Source: Fragilaria crotonensis (Eukaryota; Bacillariophyta; Fragilariophyceae; Fragilariales; Fragilariaceae). From it: DNA of 64,000 nt. The notes below the pieces were generated by a model that made no database searches, was not told where the DNA came from, and was given only the letters and a program-made list of their open reading frames with translations. A program made the position numbers and the translations under genes. Positions 20,302 to 29,994 of this stretch are shown one piece after another; within the stretch, counting starts at the first letter, position 1; every line of letters starts with the position of its first letter. The stretch spans positions 1-64,000 of the forward strand of contig JAKSYS010000327.1 of NCBI GenBank assembly GCA_022925895.1. Direction: 5' to 3'.

Positions 20302-21207
20302 ATGGTGGCTATCCGCTCGGAAGGCAATCGGAATCTTGGTTCTGACGCACGTGCCAAAGGTGTTGTTGCCGCTATCATTCTGACTCTTGTCGTGGGAGGA
20401 TGGTGGTGGTGGTGGACGGCACCTATTCTTGTGACTGGGCTTTCGTATGACTCATCGATACGGCCGGTGGATTACCCTGCGACATCTTCCGAAACTCTAC
20501 GAAGTAACAAGGGCAAAAGCGGGAATTTGCGTACTGCGAAGCCTGCTCTTCCAATATACGATCACAAATGGTTAACGGATGATAAGACCATCAGTGAACT
20601 GTGGTACGACTCGGAATGCGAATCGTTTCGTAAAAAGGAACAGCCGATTCCTTCGGAAGAATTGTGGAGAATGCTGCGCGAGAGGTATGTGTCAGTGGTG
20701 GGACCAAAGGAATCGAGAATCGCAGACCCAAGTTCAACACCATGGCACGGATTCGGTGTTCCGTTCGAGGCGAAACAAGCAGGAGAAAAAGGACGAGGAG
20801 TCTTTGCGACTGCCAATGTTTCCAAGGGACAATTGGTCTGGTCGGCGACGCGATTTACAGCAGTCTTCAAGACAGCGGATTTGTATCGGACCTTCTTGCG
20901 GTCGTTGCCCTACTACGAGAGCTGCCAGGCCATGGGATATACATGGCCCGCAAAAACGAAATCAGAGGGGAAGAAACCGTGGATAGCAGTGGATTTGGAC
21001 CCTGGTGCCTTGATGAACAGTGGGTCACATGGATACGGGAAAAAGGAGTATCAGGAAGATGTAAGCAATGTGCAGTGTGTGGGTGAAACCAAGGATCATC
21101 CAAAGGGAGCATGCTTTGCACTGCGAGACATTGCTTCTGGCGAAGAATTCTTATGCGACTACAGCAGCTTCTCCGATTCAAGCTGGTTCAGAAAGCTCGG
21201 ACTTTAA
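20302..21207 (+). CDS. Membrane-anchored SET-domain protein
   Basis: 301 residues. A single hydrophobic segment with five consecutive Trp (about 20-46, VVAAIILTLVVGGWWWWW) follows a short basic N-terminus, so it is probably an N-anchored membrane protein. The SET-like part begins near residue 160 with GEKGRGVFATANVSKGQLVW (161-180). It continues to DLDPGALMNSGSHG (231-244), in the place of the usual NHS block, and ends with ALRDIASGEEFLCDYSSF (273-290), in the place of the GEEL...DY block. SET proteins move methyl groups from S-adenosylmethionine to lysines. The family assignment is good, but the substrate is unknown, and a membrane anchor argues against a plain histone role. The frame is open with no intron. 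Confidence 0.82.
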   Translation: MVAIRSEGNRNLGSDARAKGVVAAIILTLVVGGWWWWWTAPILVTGLSYDSSIRPVDYPATSSETLRSNKGKSGNLRTAKPALPIYDHKWLTDDKTISELWYDSECESFRKKEQPIPSEELWRMLRERYVSVVGPKESRIADPSSTPWHGFGVPFEAKQAGEKGRGVFATANVSKGQLVWSATRFTAVFKTADLYRTFLRSLPYYESCQAMGYTWPAKTKSEGKKPWIAVDLDPGALMNSGSHGYGKKEYQEDVSNVQCVGETKDHPKGACFALRDIASGEEFLCDYSSFSDSSWFRKLGL

Positions 21208-22860
21208 CTTGGTCCTGGTTGGGTTCATAAGGAATGTGATGAACTACGATCGAATTTGCGCTCTGTGACCATACAAGTATGCCGGACTCTAGTCGACAAC
21301 AGAACCCCGAAATTCCAGAAACAAACTATTGTCGAAATGCCAAAACTTGTCTTCAAAGGAATGTCTGCAATCTTTATGTGCCTGCGATAGGACTTCACAA
21401 AAGGAACGCACGAGTATTCCAAACAAAGGCGACGCTCGAAACAAACTTGGTAAAACCATCGGGTGTGTGTTATAATTATGTTTAGATCTATTTTATAGAT
21501 CTGACAAACCAAAACTAGTGCAACAGATGACCTATTTCACGCTTCCTAAGTCGAACATCTAAAGCAGCGCAACCATCAGTGAGATTTACAAGTACCTGGT
21601 AGTTCCGAGATGGCTGGATTCTTATTCTTGGCATCAATCAACAGCTCCATGTCAACCAGAGGGACACGCTTTTGGTGGCATAGCACCCACGAAAAGCTCA
21701 CCTGAGATCATCGGTCACCTGTGCGCGCTGCTGGCTGCCCGCATCGTTCGGCCTGTCGGTTGTGAGACCGACGGCGATTTCCGTGAAGACGACACACCGC
21801 GAAAAATGGCTAAATACGTCGCCTGGCACAGTCACGCGAATCTGTGGGAACTTCGTTTGGGATTCCACTATGCCACTCGTCGAGATCATACTGATGGAGT
21901 GTAGCATGTCACAGGACTCCCGGTTTAGATTGTTGATTACCTCTCCAAACCAAAATGCCATTTAAGTCAGGCATTAACGTCTCCGCACGCACCATTGAGG
22001 AGTTCGCGATGCACAGCAGGCAAGGACTCATCTCTGATAGGACAGGATCCAGTTGGGTATACTATGAAGGACGCAATCATGCTTATTGGCGGAGAGAGAG
22101 CCTATTCATCGGGTGTCGGGTGCAAACCGGAATGGCCACACCATGTACCTTGAACTCGGAATGCGATCACCCATTCACAACACAGTCGTCGTCGCGACAA
22201 ACGAAAACAATCCAAAATGAGAACACCACTTTTGTGGTTTGGATGATTTGGAAAGCATCATGCGATATAGTAAGTTGTGTTGCGGCATACCTAGGGGTTA
22301 GCTCAGCACTACACCAACAAGATGCCAGTCTCGCGAACCACCCCATCAGCATAGCTAATTGAAAAAGTGGCGTGATCGAATGAGGAGTTCGAGATGGCAA
22401 GATATAGTATTTTTTGATCAACAATACCCAAGTCCAACTATTAACGACAGTACTGTTACGTCGGATCGATTAAGAAAGTTCTACATGCATCGCATTGTAA
22501 GGATATAGAGGGACGTGATATTGACCATCAGTGGTACGTTTCACACCAACCCCCCCTAAACCGAAATTGGGGCTTTCTTCCGAACGCGGTCAAGGCACTG
22601 GATGGTCACCTCCACATTTGTTGGTAACGAGCTAGAATGCGAGTTTCACGGAGTGAGGGCATCTCGTAGGCGTCGATGTTGGCTATCAGAAGGCGCTGTC
22701 ATCACTTGCTGAGCTAGGTTGCAGTCGTGCATATTTTTCGACTCCGATGGTACGAGGTATGTAGCGAGCATACGAGGTACCGGCATCGCAGCACTCGGAG
22801 TACAGGTACCTTTTACTGCGGAGTACTACCGTAGACGTCGAATAAATGGTTCGGTACTGG
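21208..22860. other. Long tract without a recognised gene
   Basis: Between 21690 and 22260 the + strand has scattered coding-like stretches in more than one frame (for example CETDGDFREDDTPRKMAKYV near 21760-21820). They could be the remains of a gene, but I cannot assign a family. Around 22740-22850 there are GAGGTACCGG/GGAGTACTACC palindromes. Confidence 0.3.
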
Positions 22861-22937
22861 AACGTCCGGCCACGCACCTCTGCTTGGTATTAATTGCATG
22901 TAGAAGCTACGAGAAGAAACGTCATTTTACCGGACCT
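22861..22937. mobile_element. 77-bp miniature inverted-repeat element, copy 2
   Basis: Starts AACGTCCGGCCACGCACCTC and ends TTTTACCGGACCT. It is colinear with the copy at 7424, with about three substitutions over 77 bp. CTGG precedes it and CCCTG follows. See the family finding. Confidence 0.7.
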
Positions 22938-23247
22938 CCCTGCCTGGCACTTACAGTATGTGAGTGTTTTCTGATGAAGACACAATTGAATCCCGAGTCC
23001 CGACCTGGTTAAATAGTTTTTCCTATGCGCATGGTCATATTGTCAAATTCATAGGACATGTATTATGCATAATCACTTATTACTTATTACTCATAAGTAC
23101 GTAACGTGAAAACCATTTTTGATTTCTTAAAACACAATTGAATCCCGAGTCCCGAGCTGTACAGTATGTACAGTACACATATTTCCACTTTTCACTTTTC
23201 AAAACCCCATCAATTGATTGATCAACAAATCGGCGACCAATACAACG

Positions 23248-24129
23248 ATGAAGTTGCACATCGCATGTCTATTCTCCATTCTCTCGCTTGCCAAATCGGA
23301 TTTGGAAGGCATGGAGATCGAACTCGGTAGTAGATTCCTGGCAGACCGGGCAGTGACAATGTCGGAGCTTGCAACTCACACCACGTATGAAGCTGGATTA
23401 TGGACGTCGCTAGAGGGTATTGTCTACGACATAACCGATTTCACACATCCCGGTGGTTCAAGGATCTTGCGAGTAGGAGGAATCCAGGGCGATTCACTCT
23501 ACATGGAAGCATACAACGACGGAGACCATCCTTTTGCACTTGCGGAGGTAGTCTCGCAACCTGGTATCGTACGTATCGGTCCGTTGCAGAGTGATGATGC
23601 CCCCACCACAGCACCGACCGGTGACCCTACCGAACTTCCAACCAGTGACACCACGACCAACGCACCAAGCAGCAGTAGCACCACGAATGTACCAACCTCT
23701 GCCACGACCATGTCCAACGCACCAACCCTCGGAACTCCCATCACGATGCCATCCAGTGGCTCCACCGAAAGACCAACCAGCGGCACGAGCAATGCACCAA
23801 CTGGAGGTACAACACCACAATTACCAACAATCGACAACCCCTCCAAAATACCGACCAGCGGCACCACCAAAATGCCGACCAGAGGTACCGCTGAACCGCC
23901 CATCGCCATACTGGGAAATGTAAAACCTTCTGCACATGTTACGCAACCAACAATCGACACATCCATCACATGGAAATTTAGTGAAAATGGGTCGGGAAAG
24001 GCCGGCGGCAAGAAGAGGCATAATGGGGAAAAGTCTGGCAAGAAGGGCCGTGGAACGGAAAATCACGACAAGAAGCTGCGTGGTGTCTTTCATTCGCGAG
24101 GGAAGAAGAGGAGTGATGCCTTTGATTGA
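23248..24129 (+). CDS. Secreted cytochrome b5-like protein with Pro/Thr repeats and basic tail
   Basis: 293 residues from the ATG in CAACGATGAAG; an ATG 10 codons upstream is in frame but would bury the signal peptide. Signal peptide MKLHIACLFSILSLAKS (1-17). The cytochrome b5-like heme domain spans about 37-112: SELATH...GLWTSLEGIVYDITDF, then HPGG with the first axial His at 67, and a second candidate axial His at 94 (GDHPF). Residues 118-225 are Pro/Thr/Ser-rich with APT...PTS repeats. The C-terminal ~50 residues are strongly basic (KAGGKKRHNGEKSGKKGRG). Its paralogue lies 1.85 kb downstream with identical positions for both His. Signal peptide plus PT repeats suggest a cell-surface or wall-associated heme protein. 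The electron partner and role are unknown. Confidence 0.85.
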   Translation: MKLHIACLFSILSLAKSDLEGMEIELGSRFLADRAVTMSELATHTTYEAGLWTSLEGIVYDITDFTHPGGSRILRVGGIQGDSLYMEAYNDGDHPFALAEVVSQPGIVRIGPLQSDDAPTTAPTGDPTELPTSDTTTNAPSSSSTTNVPTSATTMSNAPTLGTPITMPSSGSTERPTSGTSNAPTGGTTPQLPTIDNPSKIPTSGTTKMPTRGTAEPPIAILGNVKPSAHVTQPTIDTSITWKFSENGSGKAGGKKRHNGEKSGKKGRGTENHDKKLRGVFHSRGKKRSDAFD

Positions 24130-25003
24130 CGTGTGGACGGGAGTCTTTATCCGTACGAACCGAAGTTCTGCGACAGTAAGGATTTAATTCGTTGCATCCA
24201 AGCACGACAGTCTTGTAGCGTAGATTGTGATACACCCAGCCATTTACTGAGAATGCATTCCGAGGCAAATACTGTTAAAACTGATACAGCATACACTTGG
24301 AAACACACAAAACGATATCTTCCTTTTTGTGTCATCCAAGGCGCATGATTTTTTCGTTTCTTATACAAGTGGATGCCTTTGTTTCACGAACCGCGGAGCA
24401 GCAAAGCATCATCATATGTTGAACGGTTCTTGCCCGATAAGCAGAGGGAAGCAAACTGGTGTTTCCAGTGTGGCGATTGGGTTGACTGGGATCCATCAAG
24501 GTGAGAACCTTGCGTGACAAGTCGCCAATGAACGCTTGTATTGATTTGGTTGAGAATGAGGAGCTTCTCGATGTTCAAACAGCGATGTCGATGAAACAAA
24601 TCAAAATGAGTGATCGGAAAACCACGTATATCCGGCTGTATTCACAGGCATTTATAGAGAAATCAGAAAGCGCCCAACCTCACCTACAGTACATATGCCC
24701 TTTGCCCTTTCTCGTATGTCCTATGTCCCTTGCATGGTTTCGATATGCCCAATGGGCCCTATGCCCTATGCCCCTTCCGAATCATATTGTACTGCTACCA
24801 GGTACTACTACAGCAACAGTCACGGAACGTATCTTAAATCTTAAACGTACACCTGGCCGATTGAATAATCGATATCACACGCATATGTTAGACTACACTT
24901 ATGACAGAATAATGGAAACTCGAGTCTCGGGTCTCGAGCACAATGACTAGTAAAATGTTCGGAGTACTCCGAGTGGCTGGGAATAAGGATTTCGTCCGAT
25001 AGA
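24130..25003. other. Spacer between the two cytochrome b5-like genes
   Basis: No gene recognised. A run of degenerate TATGCCC/TATGTCC units (about 24700-24775) forms a small tandem repeat. The 320-bp element starts at 25013. Confidence 0.4.
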
Positions 25004-25012
25004 GTCCACATC

Positions 25013-25332
25013 AGAGACGGGAATTTCAAACCCAGCCCACCCAAACCCACGGCCCACCCAAACCCATTGGGTTAAGGGTGGGTTTTGGGTGAGCTCAGGA
25101 TTTCATGGGTGGGTCTGGGTGGGCCGGCAAATCATAGCAAAAAATGACAGTAGATGTTTGCTACCGGTAGTAGTAGAACCATGTACTCCAGGACTGGCTA
25201 CTGGGTTTGGGTGGGTTTGGGTTGGTCTTGGTAGATCGTATGGGTTCTGGGTGGGTTTGGGCTGGTACTTCCGTGAGCGTAGCTTTACGTGGGTACCCAT
25301 GGGTTTGATGTTTTCAGAAATTCCCGTCTCTG
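25013..25332. mobile_element. 320-bp Mutator-like miniature element, copy 2
   Basis: Ends AGAGACGGGAATTTC and GAAATTCCCGTCTCTG, with a perfect 9-bp target duplication GTCCACATC (25004-25012 and 25333-25341). It has the same length as the copy at 19325 and differs at only a few bases, so both moved recently from the same source. No coding capacity. Confidence 0.88.
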
Positions 25333-25341
25333 GTCCACATC

Positions 25342-25974
25342 ATACTCTCTCTGCAGTCGGTAGTCGGTACTACAGTACATCAAGTATTGTACTGGTACTA
25401 CAGTACCATGTTGCTGTATTTTCACTGAGGTTGACACGGTTCCTCGATTTTTAAGTGTGACTCGCACTCACACATTCATATGTAGGGAGGGCAATTGACT
25501 GTCGTGATATTTAACAAAAATATTGTCATCGAGCGCATCATGTTTGCGAACAATTTCCAACCACGTTTTACACACCACAACGTATGAGATTAAAAAGTTT
25601 TTCCAAACTTCCAAACGTACTACAGTACCAGGTAGTACAGTGAACTAGTATTCGATGTCATATAGCATTCGTCCCTTGATGAATCCAGTCCCGTTCTAAT
25701 GTAAGGATACTTTTTCACTGGGTCTCCAAAAATACGTATGCATATGCGTGGCATCACTGGTATCGACTGTCGCACCTATTTTCTACCAGGCGCTCCAAAC
25801 TCGATACTGCGGTACTTCGAGTAATACGTGTATGTATGTATTAATGTCAGAACTTTATATGGTGACGGTGTTTTCCCGAATGACCCTACCAGTTGAGCAA
25901 TTGTTCACCGAGAACCGAGAAATCACTTCCTTGTCGTCATAAAATCTTCGATTGTGCTCCTCACGTACACCACG
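25342..25974. other. Upstream region of the second cytochrome b5-like gene
   Basis: No gene seen. GTACTACAGTAC-type palindromes occur at about 25367-25408 and 25617-25640. Confidence 0.4.
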
Positions 25975-26832
25975 ATGAAATTGGTCATCGCATGCCTTAT
26001 CTCCATTCTCGCATTTGCCCACTCCCATGTGGACGAAATGGAGGTGGTGAAAGGAAATAGGTTCCTCGCCGATCGTACTGTGACCGCGTCGGAACTTGCG
26101 ACTCACAAGACTTACGCTGCTGGATTGTGGACGTCCCTCGGGGGCATCGTATACGACGTGACTAATTTCAGTCATCCAGGTGGTACGAAAATCTTAAAGG
26201 TCGGAGGGATTGAGGGTGATACTCTTTACAACAAGGCATACAACGACAAAGTCCATCCGTACACTATCGCACAAGTCGTTTCCCAAACTGGCATCGTTCG
26301 TATTGGTCCCTTGCAAAGGGATACTGCCCCTACTGCAGCACCGACCCGCGCCCCCACCAAACGGCCAACCTCTGGTTCCACAACCAAAGCACCGACCCGC
26401 GCCCCTACTAAAAAACCAACTTCTGGTTCCACAACCAAGTCACCAACCCGTTCCCCTACTAAAAAACCAACGTCTGCTTCCCCAACCAAAGCGCCAACCC
26501 GCGCCCCGACGAATGTAACAACCCGCGCCCCTACGAAAGCACCGACACGTGCCCCTACGAAAGCACCGACCAGAGCCCCGACCAAAGTAGCAGCCCTCAA
26601 CACTGTCAGAACGCCAACTATTGCTACCAGAACATCACCACCTAACGTACGTGATACAAGTCCTGAAACCGAAAGCCCTGACGACGGTGATGATGACGAA
26701 GATGAAACTGAAGATGAGGATGAGGACGAAGATGAAGATGAGGATGAGGATGAGGATGAGGATGAAGATGAAGATGAGGATGAAGATGAGGATGAAGATG
26801 AAGCCGACGATAACGACAATATCTTCAATTGA
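25975..26832 (+). CDS. Secreted cytochrome b5-like protein with APTRAPT repeats and acidic tail
   Basis: 285 residues from the ATG in CACGATGAAATT; a seven-codon upstream extension is ignored because the signal peptide MKLVIACLISILAFAHS then sits at the start. The heme domain aligns without gaps with its neighbour: HPGG with His67, and His94 (KVHPY). The next ~110 residues are short Thr/Pro repeats (APTRAPTK, RPTSGSTTKAPT). The tail is an uninterrupted run of about 45 Asp/Glu residues (DEDEDEDE) ending NIFN, the opposite of the Lys-rich tail of the neighbour. The Asp/Glu run is coded by GAT/GAC-GAA/GAG mixtures, so it is not a single triplet expansion. Likely secreted or wall-bound. Calcium or silica interaction is possible but is only inference. 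Confidence 0.87.
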   Translation: MKLVIACLISILAFAHSHVDEMEVVKGNRFLADRTVTASELATHKTYAAGLWTSLGGIVYDVTNFSHPGGTKILKVGGIEGDTLYNKAYNDKVHPYTIAQVVSQTGIVRIGPLQRDTAPTAAPTRAPTKRPTSGSTTKAPTRAPTKKPTSGSTTKSPTRSPTKKPTSASPTKAPTRAPTNVTTRAPTKAPTRAPTKAPTRAPTKVAALNTVRTPTIATRTSPPNVRDTSPETESPDDGDDDEDETEDEDEDEDEDEDEDEDEDEDEDEDEDEDEDEADDNDNIFN

Positions 26833-26999
26833 ACGCAGGATCCCATGCCCTATACAAAAAGATTGTGATCTAAACTTTATCCATAGAGTGCTGAGGTTAG
26901 TGACACATGTTTTGAACACATAGATTGAGCAATGGCTGTCCGTTGACAAAGAAAGATGGAATAGGTTCTACAGTGTCTCACATGTTAGAGTACTACGAC

Positions 27000-28075
27000 C
27001 TACTGGCAATATAGGTATGGTACATGAGAATAAGAACGGGAGGGGAGTCGATAATGATTGGAGTGACAAGGCCAACGGGAGCACGTCTGGAAAGAAGGTC
27101 AAGTGGGACGACCAGAAGGAGTTGCCACGATTGCAAAAGTGAGGTCCTGTGATAGACTAAATCTATTAACTCACAATGTAGAACCGGACAATCATAACGA
27201 GTCTCCAAACACACTTCGAAGTATACGGTAGAGGCCTAGAGTGCATTGGCTGTTGACAACGGCAGCAGCTTTTCAAGAGTCCGAAATTCTCGAATGTGCC
27301 CTCAGCTGCCCAGAAGTTGTGGCATTGATTTATAATCCTCACGCATGGATCGTGGCCACTGCCGCCACTGTTTACAGATTGCATCACCATGGGGAATGGA
27401 AATCAAGTGCAGGCGACCGAGGTTGCTGATATCGTCGGCAGCATAGGGGACAAGAACGACAACGAATTGGAATGGCAAAGGTGTTTGGTGTTATAATCTT
27501 GCCAACAGGCAAGTGCAACCTCTTCAGCGTCACGCAGTTAATCAGACGAGTGTGGAACCTGAAGAGGGATAAGCAAGCATTGGTACAATTGGTGTTGGGC
27601 AAGTATGGCAAGCAAATCATGTTCCAACGCTGAAAGGCATGTTGGATGCGATGTACGTCAAACGTCAAACGCACGAACGCCACAACCGAAAATGGGAAAC
27701 GCGGGGGCAAGACGGGCAGGGAGTGGAACTCTCGTGCAGTCAGGCGCACGAACGCTTGGGTCACATGTCGAGTGCACACACCAAAGCGATAGCAAAGCGA
27801 AATTGGGATGGACTCTGACGGGGACCTGTCGTACAACACTACCCTGCGAGCCACGTGCCATGGCGAAAGCAAAACAGGAGAATGTCACGAAGGAGAGTGA
27901 ACACAAACCAACCACTGGAAATGGTCAGCGAGTGTTCATGGACACACAGTTCGTCTGTGAAGGTATTGGTCGATCTGGTCAAGGACGCTTGTACCACAAC
28001 AACAAATGTAATGCAACCCAGAATCCAGCCTTCAAATTGGAGAAACATAGTCGATGATAGCACCGACACCGACAC
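27000..28075 (+). mobile_element. Fossil Ty1/copia pol fragment
   Basis: Readable parts on the + strand in order: an aspartic-protease-like region near 27340-27480, a pre-integrase zinc-binding region near 27715-27790 (HERLGHMS), and the start of the integrase region near 27840-28060 (AKAKQENV). No reverse transcriptase or LTR was found, so this is a piece of an element. It is broken, with several interruptions, and looks old. It is not the same lineage copy as the large element at 34754. Confidence 0.6.
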
Positions 28076-28423
28076 GCGACACCCGACACTGATGATTTTC
28101 GGTACAGTAGTAGTCGCTACCGGTAGTTCATTACCGTATGGTATTTATCATAACACGTAGTAGTACTGTACGAAAATAACGAGTACTTGTACCTGATTAA
28201 ATCCGTCCGGATCCGGACTCGGAGGGCTTCCGTGTTCCCTTTGAAATACATCACAGAACAAAACTCCTACGACTGCAACAAGTTGTTCGGTGTTGAAGAA
28301 GTCGGACAACGCTGCACTGGCAAAAATCACATCGCTAGAGTAATCTGTGTTCATAATTATTGCCTTGTTAATCACAAATACGTTCCAAGCATCGAGAAGC
28401 TCAAAGCTCCTACCTCATGGGCG
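28076..28423. other. Spacer between the copia fragment and the thioredoxin-fold gene
   Basis: Holds the CTACCGGTAG palindrome (28117-28126) and no gene. It contains the 3' flank of the minus-strand gene that ends at 28424. Confidence 0.4.
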
Positions 28424-29092
28424 CTAGCTAAACGATGATGGCACTAATCTTCCGACCCACTTTTGAATTTCCTCCTCATCCATGTACCCAAATCGAACAT
28501 CCAGAACCTCTCCATTGTTCTTGTGAACCACCCAAGTCGGTGATCCCTCCGCCTTGACACTCCAAAAGAGTTCCGCCAGCTTTTCGGGTAATGCATTGTA
28601 GCTGACCCCATCGAGCTTCCTCTCAATCCGATCTTCGCTGTACTGTAAGTTTCGTAGTTGTTGCCTTGCAGATTCGAGCAAGGTATAAAGCGCCCATTGC
28701 TTCAAGTCTTCGTCTGCTTCATCTCGATTCACAAGGTAATCATGAGCAAAGGGCATTCGAGGTATGTAGGAATCCAAAATGGTGCTGGCCTGGAGTGTCT
28801 CGGCAGCTGTCCCGACGACGGTGCCACGTAGCAGTGCTCGCGCGGAGTCCACCTTGTTGTATTCAAAGTCTTCAAAAGCAGTGGAAACACAGTATGTGTC
28901 AAAGTCATCAGCCGACTCGGCAATGGCATTGGCCACTGGTATGGAGTTGACCAAGCATCCGGGACAGTTGGGCTGGATTAAGAGCAGCAATTGATAGTCC
29001 CTCGTTAGGTCTTGGTGACTTCCAGAAAGCCAATGCAATCGATTGGCTCGAAACGATGGGGTCAGGCGGGGGTTGTCGGAGGCGTTCGTCAT
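28424..29092 (-). CDS. Thioredoxin-fold protein with CPGC motif
   Basis: 222 residues from the ATG at 29092. The open frame continues upstream without another ATG, and a TTTGCAG splice acceptor lies just before, so a 5' exon may be missing. A beta strand YQLLLLIQ leads to NCPGC (C43 and C46), a thioredoxin-like CxxC site at the start of a helix. Near residue 185, GSPTWVVHKNNGEVLDVRFG gives the cis-Pro and the following beta hairpin of the fold. The insertion between (about 60-180) is largely helical and longer than in plain thioredoxins, somewhat like DsbA. Likely a thiol-disulfide oxidoreductase; the compartment cannot be told without the true N-terminus. Confidence 0.65.
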   Translation of the reverse strand: MTNASDNPRLTPSFRANRLHWLSGSHQDLTRDYQLLLLIQPNCPGCLVNSIPVANAIAESADDFDTYCVSTAFEDFEYNKVDSARALLRGTVVGTAAETLQASTILDSYIPRMPFAHDYLVNRDEADEDLKQWALYTLLESARQQLRNLQYSEDRIERKLDGVSYNALPEKLAELFWSVKAEGSPTWVVHKNNGEVLDVRFGYMDEEEIQKWVGRLVPSSFS

Positions 29093-29119
29093 TCTTGTCT
29101 GCAAACCTGGTGAGGTCAA

Positions 29120-29994
29120 GATGAGTCTGAGAGTAACGACGTTGCAGTGAAGGTGTTCGAAGAAAAAAGTGGCAGAATTTCACGCCTCATCACACGCATG
29201 GCCTTGATTTGATCGTTCCATTGTGTTCCCAGTCTCCCCGTCGCCTCGGAGTTCCACTTGAATGACATCAACACACGCAAGCTCACACGTAGTACGACAG
29301 CAATATGTCGTATGTGCGATCCGAGATATAACGTGTACTCCGGGTTACAAGTTCCTGGTGTTTCGTTTGCGGTTTAAGTAATTTGTCCGATTTCTGACGT
29401 ACGGCACCAGATCCATCAAACCATCACAAAATGTGATATTCTGCTGGCATAATGATGATCGCCAGGAACATCGAGGAAACTCCAATGAATCTTTCATCAG
29501 TGTCAACGCTTCGACTGAATTCGCAGTTGAGGTATCGGCAGCAAAACGATACATTGCTACAACTTTAGGCTGTCGACTCCTGATCAGCGCCGGTGGAGTT
29601 CCTCAGTATAGCTGGATTCCTGCCATCGGAACATGATACCTACGAAAATTCCTTCTATAATACATGCAGCACAACCCAAACGCTTTCCGTCTGGATACAT
29701 ATCTTCGCGCGATTTCGATTGAATTCGCCGGTAGTAGCCGTGGGCACGAACTAGGGGTTTAAGCCCGTCGTTCCTATTCTGCGAGTCACAACTTGGTCAA
29801 CAATTGGAGGAGAAAAATCGATCTCCTTACACATCATGGCCACACCGTATTGAGCTCTTCTTTTTTGCTGATCATTCGCAGGAGATCAAATGAGGTTTCT
29901 CTTAGTCCATCGACCAGGGGCACGTAGGCATTGCGTCAGGGTACCATGATTATGTCTGTATGGTTCAATCGACGCCACTACCTCGTCTCAACAT
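29120..29994. other. Non-coding region between two minus-strand genes
   Basis: Contains the presumed promoter or first exon of the thioredoxin-fold gene (from 29120) and the 3' flank of the coiled-coil gene (to 29994). No further gene recognised. Confidence 0.4.

Noticed and set aside
23499-24041. Minus-strand 180-codon frame opposite the first cytochrome b5-like gene
   Set aside because: Antisense shadow of the Pro/Thr repeats, with no recognisable domain.
26226-26846. Minus-strand 206-codon frame rich in Ser and Val
   Set aside because: It is the antisense of the Pro/Thr repeats and acidic run of the cytochrome b5-like gene; the + strand has the signal peptide and heme motif.
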